Assembly (NCBI GenBank): GCA_021737445.1
Contig: JAIPDY010000021.1
Location: 1 to 22,298 of the forward strand
Direction: 5' to 3'
Source of the DNA: Desulfotignum sp.
Lineage (GTDB): Bacteria; Desulfobacterota; Desulfobacteria; Desulfobacterales; Desulfobacteraceae
DNA: 22,298 nt
A program made the position numbers and the translations under genes. Positions 6,387 to 13,387 of this stretch are shown one piece after another. Position 1 is the stretch's first letter, and each line of letters begins with the position of its first letter. Under the pieces are notes generated by a model. The model was given only the letters and a program-made list of their open reading frames with translations. It had not been told where the DNA came from and made no database searches.

Positions 6387-7232
6387 ATGATTACCACTGA
6401 AGCGTTGGTGATTTCCTGCGGCATCGGCAGTGCCATGGCGTGGGGGGCAGGGGATTTCAGCGGGGGGATGGCCTCCAGAAAAGGCAACCTGCTGCGGGTG
6501 GTGCTGTTTTCCCAGTTCCTGGGCGGACTTTTTCTCCTGGCCTTGGCCCTGGGGTTTGCTGAGAAAATGCCGCCGGCAAGCCATCTGATGTACGGGGCGG
6601 TTGCCGGCATTTTCGGCAATATTGGATTGATCGCCCTGTACAGGGGACTTTCAACCGGCCGCATGGGAATTGTGGCCCCTTTGTCGGCAGTGCTCACCGC
6701 CCTGGTTCCCATCGGATACAGTGCATTTTATGAGGGGCTTCCATCACTGGTCCGGTTTTCCGGGTTTGTGGTTTTCATGGTTGCGGTGTGGCTGTTGTCA
6801 TCCGGAGAGGCCGGATTCCGCATGACCCTCCGGGAGCTGCTGCTTTCAGTTGCCGCAGGCCTGGGGTTCGGGCTGTTTTTTATTTTTATTGATCGGGCAA
6901 ATGATCTGGCCATTTTCTGGCCCCTGGTGGGGGCAAGACTGGCATCTGTTTCTTTGCTGTTTGGTGTGATTCTGCTTATGGGCAGGCCAGCTGTTTCCCT
7001 TACAGGGCAATGGCTTTTTATCGGGATCACCGGTGTGCTGGATGCACTGGGCAATCTGTTGTTTTCCATCGCATCCCACCTGGGGCGGCTGGATGTTTCC
7101 GCTGTTTTGGGCTCACTTTATCCGGCGGCAACCGTTCTGCTGGCCTGGCTGTTTCTCAAAGAAAAACTCAGGTTCCAGCAGTGGGTGGGGGTTGGGGCTG
7201 CCTTTGTTGCCCTGGTCCTGATTTCGGTGTAA
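6387..7232 (+). CDS. EamA/DMT-family transporter (281 aa)
   Basis: An inner-membrane permease of the drug/metabolite transporter superfamily, with two EamA repeats and about ten hydrophobic helices. The first repeat starts with MAWGAGDFSGGMASRKG near residues 16-32. The second repeat ends with AVLGSLYPAATVLLAWLFLKEKL, the typical EamA end pattern with Tyr/Pro and the LKEKL loop. Length is normal for the family. The ATG at 6387 follows GGAAG rather distantly, so the ribosome site is weak, but it places the first helix where the family has it. It is monocistronic, divergent from the channel and convergent with the NifX-like gene (16 bp between stops). The substrate cannot be deduced; members export amino acids, metabolites or drugs. 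Confidence 0.88.
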   Translation: MITTEALVISCGIGSAMAWGAGDFSGGMASRKGNLLRVVLFSQFLGGLFLLALALGFAEKMPPASHLMYGAVAGIFGNIGLIALYRGLSTGRMGIVAPLSAVLTALVPIGYSAFYEGLPSLVRFSGFVVFMVAVWLLSSGEAGFRMTLRELLLSVAAGLGFGLFFIFIDRANDLAIFWPLVGARLASVSLLFGVILLMGRPAVSLTGQWLFIGITGVLDALGNLLFSIASHLGRLDVSAVLGSLYPAATVLLAWLFLKEKLRFQQWVGVGAAFVALVLISV

Positions 7233-7248
7233 ACCAGAGACTGTGATG

Positions 7249-7791
7249 TCAGCGGTTGGTTCTGCAGCCACCGCCAAGACCTCTACCACCGCTCATACCC
7301 TGACCACCGCCGCCCCCCATGCCCCGGCCGCCACCTCTGCCCCCGCCTTTTCCCATGCCCCGGCCGCCGCCCATGCCGCCGCCTCCGCCCATGCCCCGAC
7401 CTGTGGGCGGGATTCGAGGTCCCTGGTCGGCACCAGGAGGGGGAGCATCTTGTTTCGAAGGAGATGATGCGGCAAGTCTGCCGTTTTTAAAAGCCTCTAC
7501 TGCCTGGCGGACAGTCCCTGCCTGGCCTGTGTATACGGCGATGTTTTCTGCGGCAAACACATCCATGGCTTTGGGGCCGCAGTTGCCTGTTATCACAGCC
7601 TTCACCCCTTTGGAAATGACAAAGCTGGCCGCCTGTATCCCGGCACCGCTGGACTGGGCGCCATTTTCATTGGGAAAGCTCTGGGTTTCCATGGTGTTCG
7701 GGTCTATAACCAGAAAATAGTCGCACCGGCCAAAGCGCTGGTTAATAGGGGCATCAAGATCTTTGCCCGAGGCGCTTACTGCTATTTTCAT
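7249..7791 (-). CDS. NifX/NifB-type (dinitrogenase iron-molybdenum cofactor domain) protein with Gly-rich tail (180 aa)
   Basis: Residues 1-108 form the small NifX/MTH1175-like domain that carries or binds Fe-S or Mo/Fe-S clusters. Marks include MKIAVSASG, INQRFGRCDYFLVID at 16-30 and ITGNCGPKAMDVF at 67-79. From about 118 to 180 the sequence is a low-complexity tail of Gly, Met and Arg ending in GGGCRTNR, with a lone Cys at 176. The ATG at 7791 has a strong AGGAGG Shine-Dalgarno. It lies 52 nt downstream of an Mrp/NBP35-type ATPase on the same strand, a pairing seen in the orange-protein gene sets of sulfate reducers. The ATPase may load a cluster onto this protein (inference). There are no nif structural genes in the window, so a nitrogenase role is not supported. 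Confidence 0.85.
   Translation of the reverse strand: MKIAVSASGKDLDAPINQRFGRCDYFLVIDPNTMETQSFPNENGAQSSGAGIQAASFVISKGVKAVITGNCGPKAMDVFAAENIAVYTGQAGTVRQAVEAFKNGRLAASSPSKQDAPPPGADQGPRIPPTGRGMGGGGGMGGGRGMGKGGGRGGGRGMGGGGGQGMSGGRGLGGGCRTNR
7252..7405 (-). repeat. GC-rich low-complexity repeat encoding the Gly/Met/Arg tail
   Basis: This stretch of the NifX-like gene is an imperfect tandem array of GGC/GGG glycine codons interspersed with ATG and CGG units. It reads as variations of Gly-Arg-Gly-Met-Gly-Gly-Gly. Its base composition differs sharply from its surroundings. It is prone to slippage, so its length may vary between strains. Confidence 0.75.
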
Positions 7792-7843
7792 TTTTTTTCT
7801 CCTCCTTAATGGTCAATGCATATGCATCTTTGAAAAATGTTTT

Positions 7844-8677
7844 TCAGGATGTTATTTTTTGTATAATCTGGTGAAACGCGGTTGTGATGGGGGAATCTGC
7901 GAATTTTTGCTGAAACGCCACCCCCTGGTCTGCGCACGCCACCATTTGGGGATCAAACGGAATTTTTCCCAGAAAAGGGATTTCATAGGCCAAAGCGGTT
8001 TTTTTGCCGCCGCCGGCTCCGAAAATATCAACCATCTTGTTGCAATGGGGACAGGTGAATCCGCTCATGTTTTCAATGATGCCGTAAACATGCATGTTGA
8101 CGTTTTTACAAAAACTGATGGATTTGCGGATATCAGCCAGGGCCACCTCCTGGGGGGTGGTCACAATAACGGCTTTGGCATCCGGGACCAGCTGGGCAAT
8201 GGTCAGGGGTTCATCTCCGGTACCAGGGGGGGAATCAATGATCAGATAATCCAGATCTCCCCAGTCAACATCCCCGATAAACTGCCGGATGGCTGAATGC
8301 TTGACAGGCCCCCTCCAGATAATGGCTTCATCCCTGTTCTGCACCAAAGATTCCATGGATATGACCTTGAGATTCTCAGAATAGGGGATAGGGATCATTT
8401 TATGGTCACCGTCAATTTTGAGCATCCCGGACAAACCCAGCATACGGGGGATATCCGGTCCGTGGATATCAACGTCCAGTAATCCCACCTTATGGCCTTT
8501 TTGGGCCAGGGCAATGGCAAGGTTTACAGATACACTGGTTTTTCCAACACCGCCTTTGCCGCTCATAACCAGAAATTTGTGTGTTATTTTTTTCAAAGAC
8601 TGCCTGGCTGACTCATCCGGATCAGGGCCCGGCATCCTGCCTGCAATCTGTACTTTGGAATGAGGTTTTTGTGTCAT
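7844..8677 (-). CDS. Mrp/NBP35-family P-loop ATPase, Fe-S cluster carrier (277 aa)
   Basis: A cytosolic ATPase of the Mrp/ApbC/NBP35 family that carries and transfers Fe-S clusters. It shows the deviant Walker A GKGGVGKT at residues 40-47, the switch region DVDIHGPDIP at 68-77 and Walker B IIDSPPGTGDE at 146-156. The C-terminal CPHC at 209-212 is the cluster-bridging cysteine pair of the dimer. ATG 8677 has an AAGG site about 10 nt upstream and gives the usual family length. An upstream in-frame ATG at 8845 would add a Cys-rich 56-aa extension without a ribosome site and is not adopted. It leads a two-gene operon with the NifX-like gene, a likely client for cluster delivery (inference). The name Mrp fits, but assignment to a specific ortholog is not possible here. 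Confidence 0.9.
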   Translation of the reverse strand: MTQKPHSKVQIAGRMPGPDPDESARQSLKKITHKFLVMSGKGGVGKTSVSVNLAIALAQKGHKVGLLDVDIHGPDIPRMLGLSGMLKIDGDHKMIPIPYSENLKVISMESLVQNRDEAIIWRGPVKHSAIRQFIGDVDWGDLDYLIIDSPPGTGDEPLTIAQLVPDAKAVIVTTPQEVALADIRKSISFCKNVNMHVYGIIENMSGFTCPHCNKMVDIFGAGGGKKTALAYEIPFLGKIPFDPQMVACADQGVAFQQKFADSPITTAFHQIIQKITS

Positions 8678-8895
8678 ATGTAATGCCTTTTCGTAATGGT
8701 GGTTTGCCAATATCATAAATAAAACACAGCAAGGTTTGTACCAGAAGCATGGGAATAATGAATCGCCTGTTTTTTCAGCCTTGTTAAAAGGAGTGGTCCG
8801 TCCCGGGCACTGGCAGACAGGTGCAACACAGTAGCAGTTTTGCAATGTTTTTGATCATGATTGCACTATTACATGTCCGGACTACAGCAAAGATG

Positions 8896-8909
8896 TTGTT
8901 CCGGAACAA
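8896..8909. promoter_or_regulatory. Perfect 14-bp palindrome, candidate operator upstream of ssb
   Basis: TTGTTCCGGAACAA is a perfect inverted repeat ending 4 bp before the -35 box of the ssb promoter. A related 8-bp dyad, GTCCGGAC, is centred 24 bp upstream. A dimeric regulator such as a LexA-type repressor could bind here, but the motif does not match any operator I can name with confidence. Confidence 0.5.
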
Positions 8910-8913
8910 ATAA

Positions 8914-8943
8914 TTGACATTTGGCTGGTCTTATGTGCATATT
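8914..8943 (+). promoter_or_regulatory. Probable ssb promoter
   Basis: A perfect -35 box TTGACA (8914-8919) is followed after 18 bp by CATATT (8938-8943), a fair -10 box. Transcription would start around 8950, about 40 nt before the ssb ATG. The -10 box overlaps the start of a 10-bp palindrome, ATTGCGCAAT. Confidence 0.55.
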
Positions 8944-8990
8944 GCGCAATTAAGCAGCAACACAAACCATGAGATGATAAGGAGTCAACA

Positions 8991-9503
8991 ATGCCAGGTT
9001 TAAACAAGGTAATGCTCATCGGTAATCTGGGGCGGGATCCTGAGATCAGGTATTCCCAGCAGGGAGTGGCAGTGGTAAGTTTTACGCTTGCCACCAATGA
9101 ACAATGGACAGACAAAAATACCGGAGAAAAACAGGAAAGAACAGAATGGCACCGGATTGTGGCTTTCAGGAAACCAGCTGAGATTCTGGAAAAATATCTG
9201 TCCAAAGGCAGTCAGGTTTACATTGAGGGTAAACTTCAGACCCGGAGTTATGAAAAGGAAGGACAGACCCATTATACCACAGAGGTGGTGGTAAATGATT
9301 TTTTGTTCTTAGGGGGACGGTCTGATAACCAGGGCGGTGGTGGATATCAGCAGGGAGGCGGTTACCAGAAAGGTGGTCAGCCAGGCGGCGGATACCAGCA
9401 GCAGGGCAGTCAGCAGCCAAACAATCAGCAATTTCAGGATCAGACAAATCCGGGTATGTCAGGTGGTCAGGCCCCAATATCTGATGATGATATTCCGTTC
9501 TAA
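8991..9503 (+). CDS. ssb: Single-stranded DNA-binding protein SSB (170 aa)
   Basis: Binds and protects single-stranded DNA in replication, repair and recombination. Residues 1-110 form the OB fold (NKVMLIGNLGRDPEIRY, SFTLATNEQW, RTEWHRIVAF, QVYIEGKLQTRSYE). A Gly/Gln-rich flexible linker runs from about 113 to 160. The C-terminal acidic tip DDDIPF recruits partner proteins as in E. coli SSB. Length is typical for a bacterial homotetrameric SSB. The ATG at 8991 has an AAGGAG Shine-Dalgarno at good spacing. It is monocistronic, with its own promoter and a nearby palindrome that could place it under damage control (inference). It converges with the SNase-like gene, 28 bp between stops. Confidence 0.96.
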   Translation: MPGLNKVMLIGNLGRDPEIRYSQQGVAVVSFTLATNEQWTDKNTGEKQERTEWHRIVAFRKPAEILEKYLSKGSQVYIEGKLQTRSYEKEGQTHYTTEVVVNDFLFLGGRSDNQGGGGYQQGGGYQKGGQPGGGYQQQGSQQPNNQQFQDQTNPGMSGGQAPISDDDIPF

Positions 9504-9531
9504 ACGATGATATGTCACCTCTGACGAGTTT

Positions 9532-10161
9532 TCAATTTCTGGGGTTTTCCTTTCGCCACTGCCTGGGACTTTTATAGGCGCTGCCCTGGGACCACATGCC
9601 GATGCGGCTTTTTTGGGCCCGGGCCTGGGCGGCCAGATAGGGGGCTGCATCAAAATTTTTGGGCCGGCTTCCCTGGTAAACCTCTGCCAGTCCCATTGAC
9701 ACCATTTCCAGGTTGAGGTTGGCCCCCCCTGAAAAGACTTCCGCCAGAATCCGGTTATATCCGCCGAGACCATAGCTTTTCAGGGTCACGGATCGGTTTT
9801 TGACAAGGCGGCTTAAATACAGATGGGCTTTTTTGCTGTAAGGCTGGCCAGGGTTGCTCCTGCCCCCGGTTTCCGGGGCGTCAATGCCCACCATGCGTAT
9901 CTTAAAGGTCAGGTCCAGGCCCTGCACCAGAAGAGAGTCGCCATCATACACCTTGATCACCTTGAACTGTTTGTCGGATGTAATCTGATCCTGGATTTCC
10001 CTTCCCAGGATGCTTGCGTTGTCTGCATCCCGGGGGGGTGAGATATTGGAAAAATGCCGTATTCCATCTTTGTCGGTCCAGGTAAACATATCACTGTCCA
10101 CAGGCAGCACAAAGCCTAAAAGAACAGAGCCGATTACCAGATATCTGATGAATTTAATCAT
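9532..10161 (-). CDS. Secreted DUF4124-SNase (thermonuclease-like) protein (209 aa)
   Basis: A probable exported nuclease. Residues 1-20 form a hydrophobic signal segment. Residues 24-43 match DUF4124 (MFTWTDKDGIRHFSNISPP), and from about 66 a staphylococcal-nuclease-like OB domain follows. Catalytic-site equivalents are visible: D73 and D75 in VYDGDS for calcium, R89 and D94/E97 in KIRMVGIDAPET, and R137 in GGYNRILAEV. They correspond to staphylococcal D19/D21, R35, D40/E43 and R87, so activity is plausible. Its ATG overlaps the stop of the methyltransferase gene (ATGA), making it the last gene of the long minus-strand run. Why an exported nuclease is cotranscribed with RNA-modification genes is unclear. 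Domain calls are by eye. Confidence 0.88.
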   Translation of the reverse strand: MIKFIRYLVIGSVLLGFVLPVDSDMFTWTDKDGIRHFSNISPPRDADNASILGREIQDQITSDKQFKVIKVYDGDSLLVQGLDLTFKIRMVGIDAPETGGRSNPGQPYSKKAHLYLSRLVKNRSVTLKSYGLGGYNRILAEVFSGGANLNLEMVSMGLAEVYQGSRPKNFDAAPYLAAQARAQKSRIGMWSQGSAYKSPRQWRKENPRN

Positions 10162-10979
10162 GGGTACTTTTTATGGTCCGCCAGGATCAGTCCCACCCAG
10201 TTTTTGTCAGTTTTTTCCCAGACCGGATGAAACCGGTATCCCGCAAAACAGGTTTTCAGATCTTTTGCCTCCCACTTCCGGATGCCGGAAAAAACCAGCA
10301 CTCCCCCGGGCTTCAGCCGGTTCCGCATAAGCGGTGCCAGAGCTGCCAGGGTCGGGGTCCTCAGGTTGGCGCAGATGATGCCCAACCCTGGGCCGTTACC
10401 CGGAAGTGGGTGATCAAACACCGGTATTTTGTCATAAAGGGCGTTGACGTCAATGTTTTTTTTTGCTTCGCTCACCGCATTGGGGTCGATGTCATAGGCC
10501 AGGCACCGGGCAACACCGGCCAGGCAAATGGCAATGGCCAAAACCCCGGAACCGGTGCCGATGTCTGCGCCGGGGGCCTGAAGAATGGAGGCCTCCGGCT
10601 GGCCGGTGAAAAACAGATGGTCAATGGCGGCCAGACACAGCCGGGTGGTGGGATGATGGCCCGATCCAAAAGAGATGCCCGGTAAAAGGCGGATGTCCAT
10701 CTCGCCGGACCCGGCCGTACTGGTGATTCCCGGAGGAATTAAAAAAAAATGATTTGTGATCCGGGTCGGTTTTTGAAAATTTTCAATAACATAGGTATTG
10801 CCGAAAAGATCCTGATAGGCCAGATCCCGGCAATTCACCAGATATTTAAGAATGGCTTTGGCACAGGGCAAAGATATTTGCATGGCGGCCGCAATTTCAC
10901 GTACATAGGCCCGGGCGGTCATTCTGGTATCGGCATTTTCCAGAATAGCCAGGACAGCGGCCCGGTCAAAAGGTGTCAT
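10158..10979 (-). CDS. PrmA-like SAM-dependent methyltransferase with N-terminal helical domain (273 aa)
   Basis: The C-terminal two-thirds is a class I methyltransferase of the PrmA (L11 methyltransferase) type. It shows SFGSGHHPTTRLCL at residues 103-116, motif I DIGTGSGVLAI at 139-149, acidic YDIDPNAV at 162-169 and the motif-IV-like ICANLRTPTL at 202-211. The first ~70 residues look like a helical, winged-helix-like domain (residues 22-66) and not the PrmA substrate-binding domain. The substrate may therefore be something other than ribosomal protein L11. ATG 10979 has an AGGAAGG site and overlaps the upstream 117-aa gene by 14 nt; the longer in-frame start at 11111 is unlikely. Its stop overlaps the SNase gene start. 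Automatic annotation as prmA is plausible but I would not assign it. Confidence 0.82.
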   Translation of the reverse strand: MTPFDRAAVLAILENADTRMTARAYVREIAAAMQISLPCAKAILKYLVNCRDLAYQDLFGNTYVIENFQKPTRITNHFFLIPPGITSTAGSGEMDIRLLPGISFGSGHHPTTRLCLAAIDHLFFTGQPEASILQAPGADIGTGSGVLAIAICLAGVARCLAYDIDPNAVSEAKKNIDVNALYDKIPVFDHPLPGNGPGLGIICANLRTPTLAALAPLMRNRLKPGGVLVFSGIRKWEAKDLKTCFAGYRFHPVWEKTDKNWVGLILADHKKYP

Positions 10980-11319
10980 GCCCTTCCTGTTTGAGCAGGG
11001 CTTTGTACCAGCAGGCAAACTCAAACATGCCTCTGATTTTTTCCTCTTCATTGATGATACCCAGACACATTTCCAAAGCTCCCTGGGCAAAGGAATTGGA
11101 ACAGGTGTCATGGTCGGTCTGGGATAAAAATTCCCTGATCAGCACCTGGGAGGTTCTTTTGGTTTTGTCTTTTCTGATATCAATGGGATCTTTGGGTTCC
11201 TGAAACGGATCCCATTTGTCATACCCTTTTTTCAGGATCTGGCGCTGTCCCCTTTTGCCCATGGCATCAAAAATCGCTTTTTTTCTGTCCTGGATCTGCT
11301 GGTCAGTGAAGTTATCCAT
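10966..11319 (-). CDS. Uncharacterised protein (117 aa), co-translated with ykgJ-like gene
   Basis: I do not recognise this family. The protein is charged and mostly helical, with a basic N-terminal half (MGKRGQRQILKKGYDKWDPF near 20-39) and three cysteines (C73, C85, C103) in the second half. There is no signal peptide or membrane segment. Its reality is supported by overlaps on both sides: 8 nt with the ykgJ-like gene before it and 14 nt with the methyltransferase gene after it. This arrangement is typical of translationally coupled operons. Codon use resembles its neighbours. It may work with one of them, but nothing in the sequence says how. Confidence 0.75.
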   Translation of the reverse strand: MDNFTDQQIQDRKKAIFDAMGKRGQRQILKKGYDKWDPFQEPKDPIDIRKDKTKRTSQVLIREFLSQTDHDTCSNSFAQGALEMCLGIINEEEKIRGMFEFACWYKALLKQEGHDTF

Positions 11320-11968
11320 CCTGTCGAACCCCTAAGTATTCTTCGTTAAAATCAGTTACCAGGGCCATGGAGACAGGGATCAGCATTTCATGCATTTTAA
11401 TATTGCTGGAATGGATCTCCTTGATGAGCTGTGCTGACAGAAGCTGGAGCTGGGTGTAGAGCTTGTCCATGTTCAGGGTGGGATATGCATTGCCCTGGAT
11501 GAAGTTGGTACGTCCGCAGATGTGGCTTTTGCCTGCCGTGGATGTGGGGATGCCGTAGATGCGGCAGGTGATGGGCCGGAATTCATACAGCAGGCATAGG
11601 TCGTCGGACCCCAGTAAAGGACAGCGTACCCGTTCCTGGGACATCCGGCCCACGATTTCCAGTTGATCCGCCCCTTTCTGAACTTTTCTATAGGCATCCC
11701 GCTTGAGTTTGACCAGGGCACGGTCTGTTTTGTCGGCAATTTCCAAAAGATCATTTTTGTCTTTGCCGGAAAATTTTTCCAGAAATTTTGCCTTCAGGTA
11801 CAAAGCTTCGATCAGGGGCATGTCAAAAATGGCGTAACAGCAGTCACTGCATTTTTCTCTGCAGAAAACCTCTTTGGGGTATTCCTGTTTTACCCGGTCA
11901 AACACACCGTCTACCACCTGGACCAGGGCTTCATATTGAATAAAATGTTTTTTAAAATCGAGTGCCAT
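11312..11968 (-). CDS. YkgJ-family Cys-cluster (putative Zn/Fe-binding) protein (218 aa)
   Basis: Member of the YkgJ (CxxCxxCC) family, thought to bind zinc or an iron-sulfur cluster and of unclear function. Metal ligands are visible as C36, C40, C43 and C44 (FCREKCSDCCYA), then C116, C125 (CPLL...CLLYEFRP), C135 (TCRIYG) and C151. The spacing is usual for the family. There is no signal peptide. The ATG at 11968 has an AAAGGA site upstream and lies 12 nt after the mnmE stop, so it belongs to the same operon. It overlaps the 117-aa gene by 8 nt. Family recognition is good, but the metal and the role are unknown. Confidence 0.87.
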   Translation of the reverse strand: MALDFKKHFIQYEALVQVVDGVFDRVKQEYPKEVFCREKCSDCCYAIFDMPLIEALYLKAKFLEKFSGKDKNDLLEIADKTDRALVKLKRDAYRKVQKGADQLEIVGRMSQERVRCPLLGSDDLCLLYEFRPITCRIYGIPTSTAGKSHICGRTNFIQGNAYPTLNMDKLYTQLQLLSAQLIKEIHSSNIKMHEMLIPVSMALVTDFNEEYLGVRQDG

Positions 11969-11980
11969 GGGCAGTATCCT

Positions 11981-13381
11981 TTATTTTCCGATGCAAAAAT
12001 TATTAAAAATGGTATCCAGTATGTCCAGGGAAGCGGTTTCGCCTGTAATGGTTCCCAGAGAATCGATGCTGTTTTTAAGGTCAATGGCCAGGGTTTCTTC
12101 TGGTTGACCCGTTTGAAAGCCCTGTTTTGCGGATTCAAGATAAGACAGAACCCGGGTCAGGGCATTTTTGTGCCGCAGGTTGGGAACCACGGCAGATCCG
12201 TCCATGGTCAGATCCCTTACACACAGGTGTACAATTTTTTCCCGCAGTTTCCGGATACCCCGGTCATGGAGCGCTGAAATGTTTACCTGTATCAGGTTAT
12301 CACAGGCAGAAGGCAGTCCGGGCAGGCTCGGACCGCCTTGTTTTTCAACTCCGCTGCGGTCCTGAATCAGATCTATTTTATTGATCACCAGAATGGTTTT
12401 CTTGTCCGGGGGCACCATTTTTTTAAATTCCATTTCAGACAATGTTGTTCCCGGCTCCACCATGAACAATATCAGATCCGCATCCCTGATATGGTCTTTG
12501 GCCCGTTCAATGCCGATGATTTCCACCAGATCGTCGGTATCATGAATCCCTGCGGTGTCTGTTATCACAAAAGGGATTCCATTCATATTCACCGCATCCT
12601 GGATGGGATCCCGGGTGGTGCCCGGCAGGGCAGTTACAATGGATTTTTCTCTGGTCAACAGCCGGTTCATGAGGCTGGATTTTCCCACGTTGGGTTTGCC
12701 GCAGATGGCAATGCGGATGCCCTCTTTGAGAAAGCAGGCATCCTCGTGCTGCCGTATGAACTCCCGGCACTGGTCTATCACCCTGTCAAGGGTGTCCATG
12801 CCCTGGGCGGCCAGATCATCATCGGTTACGTCATCAGGAAAATCAATGCATACGTCCACAAGGGACAACAGATGTATCAACCGGTTCCGCAGATCCTGAA
12901 TCTGGTTTTTCAGAGCCCCCAGGTTCTGGGCGGCCGCAAATTTAAGGGCGGACGCGGACCTGGCATTGATGATATCCGCCACCGCTTCTGCCTGGGTCAG
13001 GTCAATGCGCTGGTTTAAAAAGGCCCGCTTGGTGAATTCGCCCGGATCAGCCAGCCGTGCGCCGTTTGACAACAGCAGTTCCAAAATCTGCTTGAGAACA
13101 ATGGATCCTGAATGGGCCTGGATTTCCACCACATCTTCGGCCGTGTATGATCGGGGTTTGAACATGGGAATGAGCAAAACTTCATCAATGACATCCCCTT
13201 TGTCCAGGATATATCCGTGGTGAACCCGGTGGGTTTCCAGGTCCCGGGCCGCCGGTCCCGGTGTTCGGGTTCTGGAAAAAATCTGTGCCGCAATATCCAT
13301 GGCATCCGGGCCGGAAATTCGGATAACCCCGATTCCACCGCTTCCGTATGGGGTGGCGATTGCGGCAATGGTGTCATTCAT
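11981..13381 (-). CDS. mnmE: tRNA modification GTPase MnmE (466 aa)
   Basis: With MnmG, MnmE installs the (carboxymethyl)aminomethyl group on U34 of certain tRNAs in the cytosol. The N-terminal folate-binding domain is seen at 1-120 (TIAAIATPYGSGGIGVIRISG, DPGEFTKRAFLN). The GTPase domain has G1 GKPNVGKS at 228-235, G2 TTRD at 255-258, G3 DTAG at 275-278 and G4 NKID at 334-337. The C-terminal signature CIGK (463-466) holds the catalytic-site cysteine. Length is standard. The gene starts 6 nt after the jag stop with only a weak AGG ribosome site, suggesting coupled translation. mnmG is not in the window. The rpmH-rnpA-yidD-yidC-jag-mnmE order is a conserved bacterial cluster. Confidence 0.97.
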   Translation of the reverse strand: MNDTIAAIATPYGSGGIGVIRISGPDAMDIAAQIFSRTRTPGPAARDLETHRVHHGYILDKGDVIDEVLLIPMFKPRSYTAEDVVEIQAHSGSIVLKQILELLLSNGARLADPGEFTKRAFLNQRIDLTQAEAVADIINARSASALKFAAAQNLGALKNQIQDLRNRLIHLLSLVDVCIDFPDDVTDDDLAAQGMDTLDRVIDQCREFIRQHEDACFLKEGIRIAICGKPNVGKSSLMNRLLTREKSIVTALPGTTRDPIQDAVNMNGIPFVITDTAGIHDTDDLVEIIGIERAKDHIRDADLILFMVEPGTTLSEMEFKKMVPPDKKTILVINKIDLIQDRSGVEKQGGPSLPGLPSACDNLIQVNISALHDRGIRKLREKIVHLCVRDLTMDGSAVVPNLRHKNALTRVLSYLESAKQGFQTGQPEETLAIDLKNSIDSLGTITGETASLDILDTIFNNFCIGK

Positions 13382-13387
13382 GAAAAC

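Larger units (their letters stand above)
8678..8990. other. 313-bp divergent regulatory region between mrp-like gene and ssb
   Basis: No gene is recognised. The left half (8764-8823) could fold on the minus strand: CCTGT pairs with ACAGG at 8817-8821/8766-8770 and encloses a CCTT/AAGG hairpin at 8779-8791. The right half holds the ssb promoter and several dyads: GTCCGGAC at 8875-8882, a 14-bp palindrome at 8896-8909 and ATTGCGCAAT near 8941-8950. Confidence 0.55.

Noticed and set aside
7243..7720. Pro/Ala-rich open frames on the plus strand (7243-7467 and 7319-7720)
   Set aside because: They are the reverse reading of the Gly-rich tail of the NifX-like gene; low complexity creates open frames on both strands.
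8678..8845. Cys-rich 56-aa N-terminal extension of the Mrp-like ATPase, suggestive of an NBP35 N-terminal cluster
   Set aside because: The cysteine spacing does not match the NBP35 ferredoxin-like motif, there is no ribosome site at 8845, and the ATG at 8677 has one and gives the usual length.
10980..11111. 44-residue N-terminal extension of the PrmA-like methyltransferase
   Set aside because: It would lie deep within the 117-aa gene in another frame, whereas ATG 10979 has an AGGAAGG site and a normal short overlap.
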